This document shows, one piece after another, positions 1 to 6,267 of a stretch of DNA of 18,902 bases (position 1 is the stretch's first letter; each line of letters begins with the position of its first letter). Source of the stretch: DASUAO01 sp046484625 (GTDB lineage: Bacteria; Actinomycetota; Acidimicrobiia; IMCC26256; PALSA-555). The notes beneath the pieces were generated by a model, which was given only the letters and a program-made list of their open reading frames with translations, did no database searches and was not told the origin of the DNA. The translations under genes and the position numbers were made by a program. The stretch covers positions 1-18,902 of the forward strand of contig JAWOIO010000031.1 in the NCBI GenBank assembly GCA_046484625.1, in the 5' to 3' direction.

Positions 1-179
1 ATGCGGGTATCAGCATTCCCGATAAAGGCATGCGTGGTGCCGTAGTGGTCGGCCAGGAGCTGCATATCGGTCCACGGCTCGAGTACAAAGCCGTGCACTC
101 CGCAGCCAGCGATATCATCGATGAATCGTGTGTAATCGCCATCGGATGTGTACATCACCTTCTTCCCGCTCTCCAGAGC
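1..179 (-). CDS. Uroporphyrinogen decarboxylase-like protein, internal fragment
   Basis: Read on the minus strand this stretch gives about 59 uninterrupted residues that look like the URO-D/MtaA superfamily: GKKVMYTSDGDYTRF, then IDDIAGCGVHGFVLEP, then TDMQLLADHYG, ending IGNADTR at the window edge. The pattern of a 'GD' loop, a G-V-x-G-F-x-x-E-P strand and a terminal G-N-x-D is what the family shows in the middle of its TIM barrel. GC content is about 57%, clearly below the rest of the window. The similarity stops near position 180, where a plus-strand gene of normal local composition begins. Upstream codons on the minus strand remain open but become Arg/Pro-rich shadow sequence. Family members act as cobalamin- or corrinoid-linked methyltransferases or as heme-pathway decarboxylases; the fragment cannot tell which. 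Either a contig chimera or a gene broken by rearrangement. Confidence 0.72.
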
Positions 180-713
180 GGTGGTGTCACGATCGCGGCC
201 GATCCTCCGTCCGGGCCGGGGGCGTCGTGGTTGCTCGTCCTGTTCGGGGTTCTGCTGGTCGTGATCCTGGGGCCTCTCGCCTTGGTCGTCGCGCGCAAGG
301 CCCGTCGGCGCGCGGCCCGACGCGGCGCACATGATCCCCGGGTCGCGATCTCGGGTGCATGGCAGGAGGCGCTCGACGCTCTGCGCGATCACCGGGTGTC
401 GGCGTCGAACGCCGAGACGCCGTTCGAGCTCGCGCGCCGCATCCCGGGAGTAGCCGGCGCCGAGACGTCGGCTCCGCTCTCCGTGCTTGCCGACGCGTAC
501 ACCTCGACCACCTACGCGTCGGGTCCCCCTCCTCCCGACCGGGTCCGGGTCGCGTGGGCGGAGGTCGCGACGTTGCGCCGCATCCTGCGCGCGAACGACG
601 GGACGCTCGCGCGTCTCCGGGCTGCCGTCTCCCCCGAGACGCTCAGCTGGGGTCGTCGTCGCGCTGCCACCGCTGGCGCCAGCGCTGTCCGGCTTCACCG
701 AACATCCCCTTGA
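180..713 (+). CDS. DUF4129/transglutaminase-type membrane protein, C-terminal part
   Basis: The frame is open from base 30, but only the part after about 180 reads like the neighbouring high-GC genes. It has one membrane segment (SWLLVLFGVLLVVILGPLAL), an Arg-rich stop-transfer stretch (ARKARRRAARR), and a soluble tail with AWQEALDALRDH followed by an ET-P-x-E-x-A-R motif. That motif is typical of the DUF4129 tail found at the C-terminus of TgpA-like transglutaminase membrane proteins in actinobacteria. No start codon can be assigned, because the 5' part is missing or replaced by the unrelated fragment at 1-179. The stop at 711-713 lies inside the convergent DUF3040 gene, a 71-bp tail-to-tail overlap. 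In relatives the intact protein has several N-terminal helices and an external transglutaminase fold; none of that is present here. Confidence 0.6.
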   Translation, partial: GGVTIAADPPSGPGASWLLVLFGVLLVVILGPLALVVARKARRRAARRGAHDPRVAISGAWQEALDALRDHRVSASNAETPFELARRIPGVAGAETSAPLSVLADAYTSTTYASGPPPPDRVRVAWAEVATLRRILRANDGTLARLRAAVSPETLSWGRRRAATAGASAVRLHRTSP

Positions 714-1026
714 GCGCGCCACCGCTCATCGAGCCGGTGAAGCTCTCGAGCCCGGCCCGGCCCATCTTGCGCACGTTGCCCTCGATGACGAGAAGGCAGA
801 CGAGCATGACCAAGAAGCCCGCGACACCGAGGGCCAGCACGCTCGTGAACGTCGCGAGCAGCAGGACCAGCCCGGCGACGAAGCCGAGGGTCGCCCACTT
901 GATGAGCCGGGCAGAGTGCCGGTACAGGGTCGTGTCCGACACCTGCTGCACGAGCTTCGGGTCGGAGGCCGAGAGGTTGGCCTCGATCTCGCGAAGGATT
1001 CGCTGTTCGTCCTCGGAAAGCGGCAT
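643..1026 (-). CDS. DUF3040 small membrane protein
   Basis: This 127-residue protein starts MPLSEDEQRILREIE, the recognisable N-terminal signature of DUF3040, a family almost confined to Actinobacteria. After a short acidic cytoplasmic helix come two adjacent hydrophobic segments (about residues 44-60 and 64-80), then a basic and Gln/Arg-rich tail. Its biochemical role is unknown. I chose the ATG at 1026 rather than the upstream ATG at 1092, because the family signature begins exactly there and the upstream 22 residues look non-coding. The 3' end overlaps the convergent DUF4129 gene. In actinobacterial genomes, as I recall, DUF3040 genes are often near dinB and transglutaminase genes, as here. 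No clear -10 box or Shine-Dalgarno sequence precedes the start; three imperfect 13-bp repeats lie further upstream at 1114-1152. Confidence 0.85.
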   Translation of the reverse strand: MPLSEDEQRILREIEANLSASDPKLVQQVSDTTLYRHSARLIKWATLGFVAGLVLLLATFTSVLALGVAGFLVMLVCLLVIEGNVRKMGRAGLESFTGSMSGGALKGMFGEAGQRWRQRWQRDDDPS

Positions 1027-1113
1027 GACGAGCTCGTGGACCCCGATCGCTTGCGGGCACCCGGGATGGGTGCCGGGCCCATTCTCGCGCACGCGCGCAG
1101 GCCACTCAACGCG

Positions 1114-1152
1114 CGGGGCGCCGAATCGGGGCGTCGGCTCGGGGCGTCGAGC
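1114..1152. repeat. Three tandem imperfect 13-bp repeats in the DUF3040 upstream gap
   Basis: The gap 1027-1179 between the DUF3040 start and the end of the Gfo/Idh/MocA gene contains CGGGGCGCCGAAT, CGGGGCGTCGGCT and CGGGGCGTCGAGC back to back. All share the core CGGGGCG(C/T)CG. Further G-runs follow at 1157-1170, so the plus strand has six runs of three or four G within 56 bases. This could be an operator array, a G-quadruplex-prone tract, or chance in GC-rich DNA. Nothing else is recognisable in this 153-bp gap. Confidence 0.5.
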
Positions 1153-1179
1153 GCGCGGGTCGGGGACGGGCGAACCGGC

Positions 1180-2235
1180 TCAGGCCGGGTGGCCGGGCAC
1201 CACGGGCGCCCCTCCGGCGGCTGCCGACCGGTAGGCCGCGTCGACCAACCGGTGCGCGCCGAGCGCCGTCGCGGCATCGGGGGTGGCGGGCGTGCCGGTG
1301 GCGACGGCATCGAGGAACAGCCGTGCCGGCACCGCGTACTGGGCGAGGGGCGTGGCGATCTCTTCCGGGAGCGCCAACCGGTCGATCCACGCCGGCAGGG
1401 CGGCCTCGAGGACGGCGACGCCATCGTCGGTCTCCCGTCGGACCGGGCCCAGGTGATCGTCCTCGAGCCAGAGCACCGCGTCCTCGCAGATGACCTCGAG
1501 GCGGCGGGTCGACGGGCGCGTGAGGACCTGGTGCCACACGCTCACCAACGTGGCGGTGGAGTCGTCGGCGTACACGAAGCGCACGTCGGCGATGTCGTCG
1601 ATGCCGGGGTTCCCGAAGCGGGAGGCGACGTGCGCCGACACCTGCTCGGGGTCGCCGAACAGACGGCGCAGGATGTCGACGTCGTGGATGCTGTGCTCGA
1701 GCAGCGTCCCCCCGCCCGCGCGCGCCACGTCACGGCGCCACTCGGACGCGTACATCCCCTGGGTCGGGAAGAACTGGTCATCGCGCAAGACGGTGGCGAG
1801 CGGCTGTCCGCACCGGCCCGATGCCAGCTCGTCGGCGAGTACCCCAAAGACGGGCGCGTGCCGGAGCACGAGGCCCACCTGGTGCGGGACCCCGGCAAGC
1901 TCGTCGGCCAGCAGCTCGCACTCGGCCAGGGTGGTGGCGAGCGGCTTCTCGCAGAACACGGCTCGTCCTGCCTGCGCCGCCGCGCGGACGATCGCGCCGT
2001 GCTCTGCCGTCCAGGTGCAGATCCAGACGACGTCGGCGGCAGCCACGAGCGCGTCGGCGTCGGTGACCGCGGTCGCTCCGTACTGGTCGGCGAAGCGGCC
2101 GCTCCGGCCAGGGTCGATGTCGAGCACGGCGACGATCGATGCATCGACGATCCCGGCGTCGACGAGTGACTGGATCGCGAGCGCGTGGACCGACGCGATG
2201 AAGCCACAGCCGGCGATACCGATGCGCAGCGTCAT
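1180..2235 (-). CDS. Gfo/Idh/MocA family NAD(P)-dependent oxidoreductase
   Basis: A 351-residue protein of usual family length. The N-terminus MTLRIGIAGCGFIASVHA is a Rossmann fold with the G-x-G-x-x-A dinucleotide-binding loop (residues 9-14). The family hallmark E-K-P is at 96-98 (FCEKPLATT). In the C-terminal domain GGGTLLEHSIHDVDIL (174-189) carries the conserved catalytic-region His184 and Asp187. Members oxidise or reduce cyclic sugars, inositols or related pyranosides in the cytoplasm; the substrate cannot be read from sequence. The ATG at 2235 overlaps the dinB stop as ATGA, and a strong GGAGG-type Shine-Dalgarno sequence sits just upstream inside dinB. It is therefore the last gene of a Nudix > DinB > oxidoreductase unit. 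Functional reason for that pairing is not evident. Confidence 0.9.
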   Translation of the reverse strand: MTLRIGIAGCGFIASVHALAIQSLVDAGIVDASIVAVLDIDPGRSGRFADQYGATAVTDADALVAAADVVWICTWTAEHGAIVRAAAQAGRAVFCEKPLATTLAECELLADELAGVPHQVGLVLRHAPVFGVLADELASGRCGQPLATVLRDDQFFPTQGMYASEWRRDVARAGGGTLLEHSIHDVDILRRLFGDPEQVSAHVASRFGNPGIDDIADVRFVYADDSTATLVSVWHQVLTRPSTRRLEVICEDAVLWLEDDHLGPVRRETDDGVAVLEAALPAWIDRLALPEEIATPLAQYAVPARLFLDAVATGTPATPDAATALGAHRLVDAAYRSAAAGGAPVVPGHPA

Positions 2236-3485
2236 GGCTCCCCCTCCGGCGACTCGCCTTGCGGGCCCCGATCGCCATCCGGTCTCGGAGCCCGGCGCGC
2301 CGAGAGCACCGCATCCTGGCCGAACCGCTCCCGCACCGCGTCGACGGACCGCTCGAGGCGCCCGCGGCGCTCCCGCCCACCAGGCGTCGTCTCGGCATCG
2401 TCGGGGAAGAGCGACCGCTGGATCGCGGTGGCGGACTCGAGCTGCTGGGCGGACACGCCGAGCAACCGGACGCCGTCGCCGACCTCGACTGCATCGAGCA
2501 GGTCCAGCGCGGTGCGGGTGACGTCGGACGACAGGTCGGTCGCCTCGGCGAGGGTCCTCGATCGCGTGATGGTCCGGAAGTCGTGATAGCGGACCTTCAG
2601 CTGGACGGTGCGCGCGGCCTGGCCGGCACGGCGGAGGCGCTCCCCCACCTGCTCGCTGAGCCGACGCACCTCGTGTCGGAGGACGTCGCGGTCTCGCACA
2701 TCGGCGGGGAACGTCTCCTCGTGGCCGACCGACTTGACGCGACGGCCGAGCTCGACGTCGCGCGCATCGCGGTTCCACGACAGCGCGTGGAGGTGCTCGC
2801 CGTGCGCGACCCCGAGCGCGTGCACGAGCGTCGTCTCCGGCAGCGCGGCGAGGTCCCCCACGGTGACGACGCCGAACCGGTCGAGCCGGCGCTGCGTCGC
2901 CGGACCGACTCCCCACAGCCGTCGGATCGGAAGGGGATGGAGGAAGTCCAGCTCTTCACCGGCGGGCACGACGAGCAGGCCGTCGGGCTTGGCCTCGTCG
3001 CTCGCGATCTTGGCGAGCATCTTCGTGGTCGCGACGCCCACCGACGCCGTCAGGCCGGTCTCCGCCCGGATCTGCGCGCGGAGGCTCGCCGCGATCTCGG
3101 GCCCGGTCCCGAGCCGACGACGGGCGCCGCGCACGTCGAGGAAGGCCTCGTCGAGCGAGATCGGCTCCACCAGGGGCGTCACCGCTCGCAAGATGCCCAT
3201 CACCTCTGCGCTCTTCTCGGCGTACGCATCGAACCGGGGCGCGAGGAAGACGGCATCAGGGCACGCTCGGCGCGCCCTGGCCATCGGTGTGGCCGAGAAG
3301 ATCCCGAAGCGACGCGCCTCGTAGCTCGCGGCGGCGACCACGCCGCGCGGCCCGAGGCCACCGACGACGACCGGACGGCCGCGCAACGACGGGTCGGCGA
3401 CCTGCTCGACGGCGGCGAAGAAGGCGTCGAGGTCGAGGTGCAGGATCGCGGGGGGCGCCGGGACGTCGTCCCCGGCACCGCTCAC
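2232..3485 (-). CDS. dinB: DNA polymerase IV (Y-family translesion polymerase)
   Basis: A 417-residue Y-family polymerase that copies past damaged template bases. Visible motifs: ILHLDLDAFFAAVEQ (catalytic Asp18), PISLDEAFLDV (Asp112 and Glu113, metal binding), and SVGVATTKMLAKIASDEAKP, the finger/palm signature followed by the helix-hairpin-helix WGVGPATQRRL. The little-finger domain continues to about residue 350, and QRSLF at about 356-360 resembles a beta-clamp-binding peptide. A charged tail of about 55 residues follows. The frame stays open far upstream, but the family begins just before ILHLDLD. I therefore chose the GTG at 3485, which overlaps the Nudix stop as GTGA; there is no obvious Shine-Dalgarno, which fits translational coupling. 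The TGA stop overlaps the next ATG. I see no LexA-type box upstream. Confidence 0.95.
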   Translation of the reverse strand: MSGAGDDVPAPPAILHLDLDAFFAAVEQVADPSLRGRPVVVGGLGPRGVVAAASYEARRFGIFSATPMARARRACPDAVFLAPRFDAYAEKSAEVMGILRAVTPLVEPISLDEAFLDVRGARRRLGTGPEIAASLRAQIRAETGLTASVGVATTKMLAKIASDEAKPDGLLVVPAGEELDFLHPLPIRRLWGVGPATQRRLDRFGVVTVGDLAALPETTLVHALGVAHGEHLHALSWNRDARDVELGRRVKSVGHEETFPADVRDRDVLRHEVRRLSEQVGERLRRAGQAARTVQLKVRYHDFRTITRSRTLAEATDLSSDVTRTALDLLDAVEVGDGVRLLGVSAQQLESATAIQRSLFPDDAETTPGGRERRGRLERSVDAVRERFGQDAVLSARRAPRPDGDRGPQGESPEGEP

Positions 3486-3982
3486 GATTCGGCGCGTCGG
3501 ACCTGGAGCCCCGCGCGCGACGTCCCGATCACGTCGTAGGAGAAGTCGCGCGCCTCGTCGGGCCCCCACCGCTCCCGGAGCCACGTGCACAACGGCTCGT
3601 GGACCCACGGCGCTCCGTCGGCGAGGCGCGCCTCGCACTCGAGCCCGGACAGGAAGGCAGCCTCGACGACAATGCCGTCGGGGTCGTCGACCCGCAGCTC
3701 GCCTTCGTATGCCAACGCGCGGTGCACCTCCACGCGAAGGGTCCACGCGAGGTCGACGGCGACGGCCCGGACCTCGTAGATCGGGCCCTCCCAGCTCGTG
3801 ACCCGCAGCCCGGTCTCCTCGAAGACCTCGCGCGTGAGGCCCGCGAGCAACGATGCGTCCTCGGCGTCGATCACGCCACCGGGAGTGCTCCAGTCGGTCG
3901 CGCCACCTCGACGGACGTTCCGGACCAGCAGTACACCGGTCGGCGCCTCCACCAGCGCACCACCGACGAGCCATTCCCGCAC
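3482..3982 (-). CDS. Nudix hydrolase
   Basis: A 166-residue protein with a Nudix box: GGVIDAEDAS, then LTREVFEETGL (about residues 35-59). The metal-binding REVxEETGL half is intact. The loop between the GG and the RE pair is one residue longer than in the textbook motif. Nudix enzymes hydrolyse nucleoside diphosphates linked to another group, such as oxidised dNTPs, ADP-ribose or dinucleotide polyphosphates; the substrate is not readable here. GTG at 3982 is the start because a TAGGCT -10 box lies seven bases before it, fitting a leaderless mRNA. The gene heads a coupled unit with dinB (GTGA overlap), so a role in nucleotide-pool cleaning next to translesion synthesis is an attractive inference but not demonstrated. 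Confidence 0.88.
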   Translation of the reverse strand: MREWLVGGALVEAPTGVLLVRNVRRGGATDWSTPGGVIDAEDASLLAGLTREVFEETGLRVTSWEGPIYEVRAVAVDLAWTLRVEVHRALAYEGELRVDDPDGIVVEAAFLSGLECEARLADGAPWVHEPLCTWLRERWGPDEARDFSYDVIGTSRAGLQVRRAES

Positions 3983-3989
3983 TCCGGCG

Positions 3990-3995
3990 AGCCTA
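3990..3995 (-). promoter_or_regulatory. Putative -10 box for the Nudix-dinB unit (leaderless)
   Basis: TAGGCT on the minus strand, seven bases before the GTG at 3982. It fits TANNNT, and the expected transcript start falls on or beside the start codon. No convincing -35 is seen. It shares a 42-bp divergent gap with the box at 4013-4018. Confidence 0.5.
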
Positions 3996-4012
3996 CCGGC
4001 CCGTCGTCGCCG

Positions 4013-4018
4013 TACGAT
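4013..4018 (+). promoter_or_regulatory. Putative -10 box for the small membrane protein (leaderless)
   Basis: TACGAT on the plus strand, exactly six bases before the ATG at 4025. There is no Shine-Dalgarno between them, so transcription would start at or next to the ATG. Confidence 0.55.
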
Positions 4019-4024
4019 CGGGCC

Positions 4025-4327
4025 ATGGCCACACCCCCCGACGATGCACCCGACCGTGCGCCGGACGCTGGTTCCCCGTCGCGCGAGGCGCCACCACAGA
4101 TGCCGTCGCGCGCCGCGTTCGTCGTGTCGTTCTTGAGCGTCGTCGTCGCCGGGGTGTTCGGCGGGATCATCGCCTACGGGCTCGTCGACGTCGGATGCGA
4201 GGGGGATTGCCAGGCGTCAAAGCTGCTCGGCGTGGTGATCGGATCGGTCCTCGCCGCCGGCGGCGTCGGGATCGTGGCGGTCCTGGTGCTGCGGGCGATG
4301 GGCGAGTGGCGGGTCAAGCCCCGCTGA
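4025..4327 (+). CDS. Small membrane protein of unknown function
   Basis: A 100-residue protein. The first 28 residues are Pro/Asp/Ala-rich and hydrophilic (MATPPDDAPDRAPDAGS). A hydrophobic helix follows (AAFVVSFLSVVVAGVFGGIIAYG), then a short loop with two cysteines (VGCEGDCQAS), and a second helix (LLGVVIGSVLAAGGVGIVAVLVLRAM) ending in a basic tail. The paired cysteines in the loop between the helices could form a disulfide if the loop is outside the cell. The frame extends far upstream, but that part lies antisense to the Nudix and dinB genes, so I start at the ATG, which has a well-placed TACGAT box. The gene is divergent from the Nudix gene and convergent with the PIG-L gene. I do not recognise a named family. 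Confidence 0.75.
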   Translation: MATPPDDAPDRAPDAGSPSREAPPQMPSRAAFVVSFLSVVVAGVFGGIIAYGLVDVGCEGDCQASKLLGVVIGSVLAAGGVGIVAVLVLRAMGEWRVKPR

Positions 4328-4351
4328 CGCACGACCACGACGCCGTGGCGC

Positions 4352-4371
4352 GCGGGACCCGGGTCACCCGC
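4352..4371. terminator. Possible bidirectional hairpin between convergent genes
   Basis: GCGGG, then ACCCGGGT, CA and CCCGC form an inverted repeat with a 2-nt bulge between the small membrane protein stop and the PIG-L stop (4364-4366). There is no U-tract, so intrinsic termination is uncertain. Confidence 0.25.
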
Positions 4372-5080
4372 CCGTGCTGATCCGGCGGAACGACTCCGCG
4401 TGCGGCACCCCGGCCGCGCGCCCCGCCTCTTCGGCGCTCTGACGCAGGAACTCCCGGAACCAGTCGCCCGTCTCGGTGAGCTGGCTCTCGTGACAGAAGA
4501 GCGCATCGATCTTCCGCTCCAGCGTTGTGCTGATGTCGATCCAGCAGTTCGGCTCCAGCGTTCCCGAGAGGTACACGCTGCGGACCCGGTGGACGTCGAG
4601 GCCGTCGCGCCGGTGCTCGGGGTAGTAGTGCGCGTTCCCGGCCGCCGGCGCGACCGCGTCGAGGACCGCCCACCCGGTCACCCGGTGGTCGAGGTGGTTG
4701 ATGTACGAGTCGCCGAAGAACACCGCGGTCGGGTCGGGGCCGAGCACGACCTCGGGGCGCAGCGTGCGGACCTGACGGACGATCTCCTCTCGGAGCCGGG
4801 GCTCGTCGATCTCGCCGTCACCGTGGTCGAGGTGGGCATGTCCGGCGAGCCCCAGCATCTCGACCGATGCCGCGGTCTCCTCCACCCGACGGGCGGCCAC
4901 CGCGGCGAGGTCCGCGTCGGGGTCGGGCGTCCCCTTGTCGCCGCGGGTCGTGATGAGCACCCAGACCTCGGCGCCCGCCGCGGCCCATCGGGCGAGCGTG
5001 CCGCCCGCGGAGATCTCCGGATCGTCGGGATGCGCGTAGATCGCGAGCGCGCTCGCGGGAACCTCGTCGATGACTGCCAT
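4364..5080 (-). CDS. PIG-L/LmbE family Zn-dependent deacetylase
   Basis: A 238-residue protein. The N-terminal strand and loop ALAIYAHPDDPEISAGG carries the family signature AHPDD (His17, Asp19, Asp20), and a second metal-site element NHLDHR is at about 128-133. These give the His/Asp/His zinc site and catalytic Asp seen in N-acetyl-glucosaminyl deacetylases. The family removes the acetyl group from GlcNAc linked to inositol, phosphoinositol, malate or other aglycones; actinobacterial members include MshB and the amidase Mca of mycothiol metabolism. The protein is shorter than MshB, so mycothiol involvement is only a possibility. The ATG at 5080 is nine bases downstream of a tiny ORF (5090-5167) coupled to the threonine aldolase gene. 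No good Shine-Dalgarno is visible, which suggests reinitiation or coupling. Confidence 0.88.
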   Translation of the reverse strand: MAVIDEVPASALAIYAHPDDPEISAGGTLARWAAAGAEVWVLITTRGDKGTPDPDADLAAVAARRVEETAASVEMLGLAGHAHLDHGDGEIDEPRLREEIVRQVRTLRPEVVLGPDPTAVFFGDSYINHLDHRVTGWAVLDAVAPAAGNAHYYPEHRRDGLDVHRVRSVYLSGTLEPNCWIDISTTLERKIDALFCHESQLTETGDWFREFLRQSAEEAGRAAGVPHAESFRRISTGG

Positions 5081-5089
5081 GGTGCGGGG

Positions 5090-5167
5090 CTACCAGGCGC
5101 GGCCGAGTGCGGCCCGCGTCGTCACCTCGAGGTCGTCCTCGGTGCCCGTGGTCGGCGCTCCACTCAT
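5090..5167 (-). CDS. Translationally coupled 25-aa small ORF
   Basis: The 83-bp gap between the threonine aldolase and PIG-L genes is almost filled by a 25-codon ORF. Its ATG at 5167 overlaps the aldolase TGA as ATGA, and its TAG ends nine bases before the PIG-L ATG. The peptide begins MSGAPTTGTEDDLEV and ends AALGRAW, acidic then weakly amphipathic. Third codon positions are G or C in 22 of 25 codons, as in real genes here. It may encode a micropeptide or act only to carry ribosomes to the PIG-L start. A third possibility is a remnant of a longer gene. No homologous family is recognised. Confidence 0.5.
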   Translation of the reverse strand: MSGAPTTGTEDDLEVTTRAALGRAW

Positions 5168-6219
5168 GTGGTCGTGGTCCCCTGCTCGGCGACGATCTCG
5201 TCCAGCGCGTCGCGCACGTGGTCGATGTCGGAGTCATCGACGTCCTTGTGGGTCACGAAGCGTACGGTCCGGGCGTCGATCGTGCCGCAGCGGACGCCGC
5301 GCTCGGCGAGTCGTTCGACGATGTGGTCGGGCAGCCTATCGAGCGGGACGCACACCAGGTTGGTCTCGACCGACTGCGGATCGATGCACCCGTCGAAGCG
5401 CTCCGCGAGCAACGTCGCCAGGCGGCGCGCACGCTCGTGATCGTCGGCGAGGCGCTCGACCATCGTCTCGAGGGCGACGATCCCGGCAGCCGCGAGGACC
5501 CCACCCTGGCGCATCCCACCTCCGAGGCGGCTGCGGTCCTCGCGTGCCGCGTCGATGACGTCGGCCGGGCCGCAGAGCAGCGATCCGACCGGCGCGGCGA
5601 GACCCTTCGACAGGCAGAACATCGCAGTATCCGCGTCGCGCACCAAGCGGTCGGGGGCCGTGCCGGTCGCGACCGAGGCGTTCCAGATCCGGGCCCCGTC
5701 GACGTGCACCGCCAGACCGTGGGTGCGGGCACTGGTGATCACCGCGTCGAGGTGGTCGAGGGGCCAGGGGCGACCGCTCGCGGGCATGTGCGTGTTCTCG
5801 AGGATGACCATCGAGATCGGGGCGAGGTGGTGCGCTTGGTCGGCGATGGCCGCGTCGACATCACCGGCGGAGAGAAGCCCGTTCCGGTCGGGAAGGGGAT
5901 GCAGCTGTACTCCGGCGTTCCCGGCTGCCGCCGCCAGCTCGTAGCGGAACACGTGGCTCCGGGCACCACACAGCACCTCGGTCCCCCGCTCCCCGAGCAC
6001 CATCAGCGCGAGCTGGTTCGCCATCCGGCCCGAGGGCGTGAACAAGGCCGAATCGGTCCCCAGCAGCGCCGCGGCGAGCGACTCCAGGCGGTTGACGGTC
6101 GGGTCCTCCCCGTAGCCGTCGTCGCCGACGTCGGCATCGGCCATCGCCGCGCGCATCGCGGGCGTGGGCGTGGTGACGGTGTCGGAGCGCAGATCGACGC
6201 GGAAGTGGGGGCCCGGCAC
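5164..6219 (-). CDS. ltaE: Low-specificity L-threonine aldolase (PLP-dependent)
   Basis: A 351-residue fold-type I PLP enzyme that cleaves L-threonine or L-allo-threonine to glycine and acetaldehyde in the cytoplasm. The N-terminus FRVDLRSDTVTTPTPAMR is the classical threonine aldolase opening, followed by VGDDGYGEDPTVNRLE. The ENTH motif is at 141-144, VHVDGARIWNA (Asp174) contacts the PLP ring, and FCLSKGLAAPVGS contains the Schiff-base Lys205. GTG at 6219 is chosen because the family motif starts six residues in and a TACGCT -10 box sits exactly six bases upstream. Its stop overlaps the ATG of a 25-aa ORF. Beta-eliminating lyase-type relatives with other hydroxy-amino acids as substrates are the main alternative. 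Confidence 0.93.
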   Translation of the reverse strand: MPGPHFRVDLRSDTVTTPTPAMRAAMADADVGDDGYGEDPTVNRLESLAAALLGTDSALFTPSGRMANQLALMVLGERGTEVLCGARSHVFRYELAAAAGNAGVQLHPLPDRNGLLSAGDVDAAIADQAHHLAPISMVILENTHMPASGRPWPLDHLDAVITSARTHGLAVHVDGARIWNASVATGTAPDRLVRDADTAMFCLSKGLAAPVGSLLCGPADVIDAAREDRSRLGGGMRQGGVLAAAGIVALETMVERLADDHERARRLATLLAERFDGCIDPQSVETNLVCVPLDRLPDHIVERLAERGVRCGTIDARTVRFVTHKDVDDSDIDHVRDALDEIVAEQGTTTT

Positions 6220-6225
6220 CCTCGG

Positions 6226-6231
6226 AGCGTA
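6226..6231 (-). promoter_or_regulatory. Putative -10 box for the threonine aldolase unit (leaderless)
   Basis: TACGCT on the minus strand, exactly six bases before the GTG at 6219. It lies in the 48-bp gap after tesB, so ltaE, the small ORF and the PIG-L gene could be a separate unit from the pfp-tesB operon. Confidence 0.55.
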
Positions 6232-6267
6232 CCGGCGCTCCCCCCTGTGTCCGGTCGGGGCGTCCGC

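Noticed and set aside
30..180. N-terminal 50 residues of the first plus-strand frame
   Set aside because: This part lies antisense to the URO-D-like fragment, with lower GC; the residues do not resemble a signal or membrane segment of DUF4129 proteins.
1027..1092. Upstream start for DUF3040 at 1092
   Set aside because: The DUF3040 signature begins at MPLSEDEQ (1026), and the preceding codons show no family similarity.
1180..2916. N-terminal extension of the Gfo/Idh/MocA protein
   Set aside because: The extra 227 residues overlap dinB in another frame and are Arg/Pro-rich; the Rossmann motif begins right after the ATG at 2235, with a Shine-Dalgarno.
2232..3974. N-terminal extension of DinB into the Nudix gene
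   Set aside because: The extension is antithetic in composition and lies in the Nudix coding region; the polymerase family starts at the GTG at 3485.
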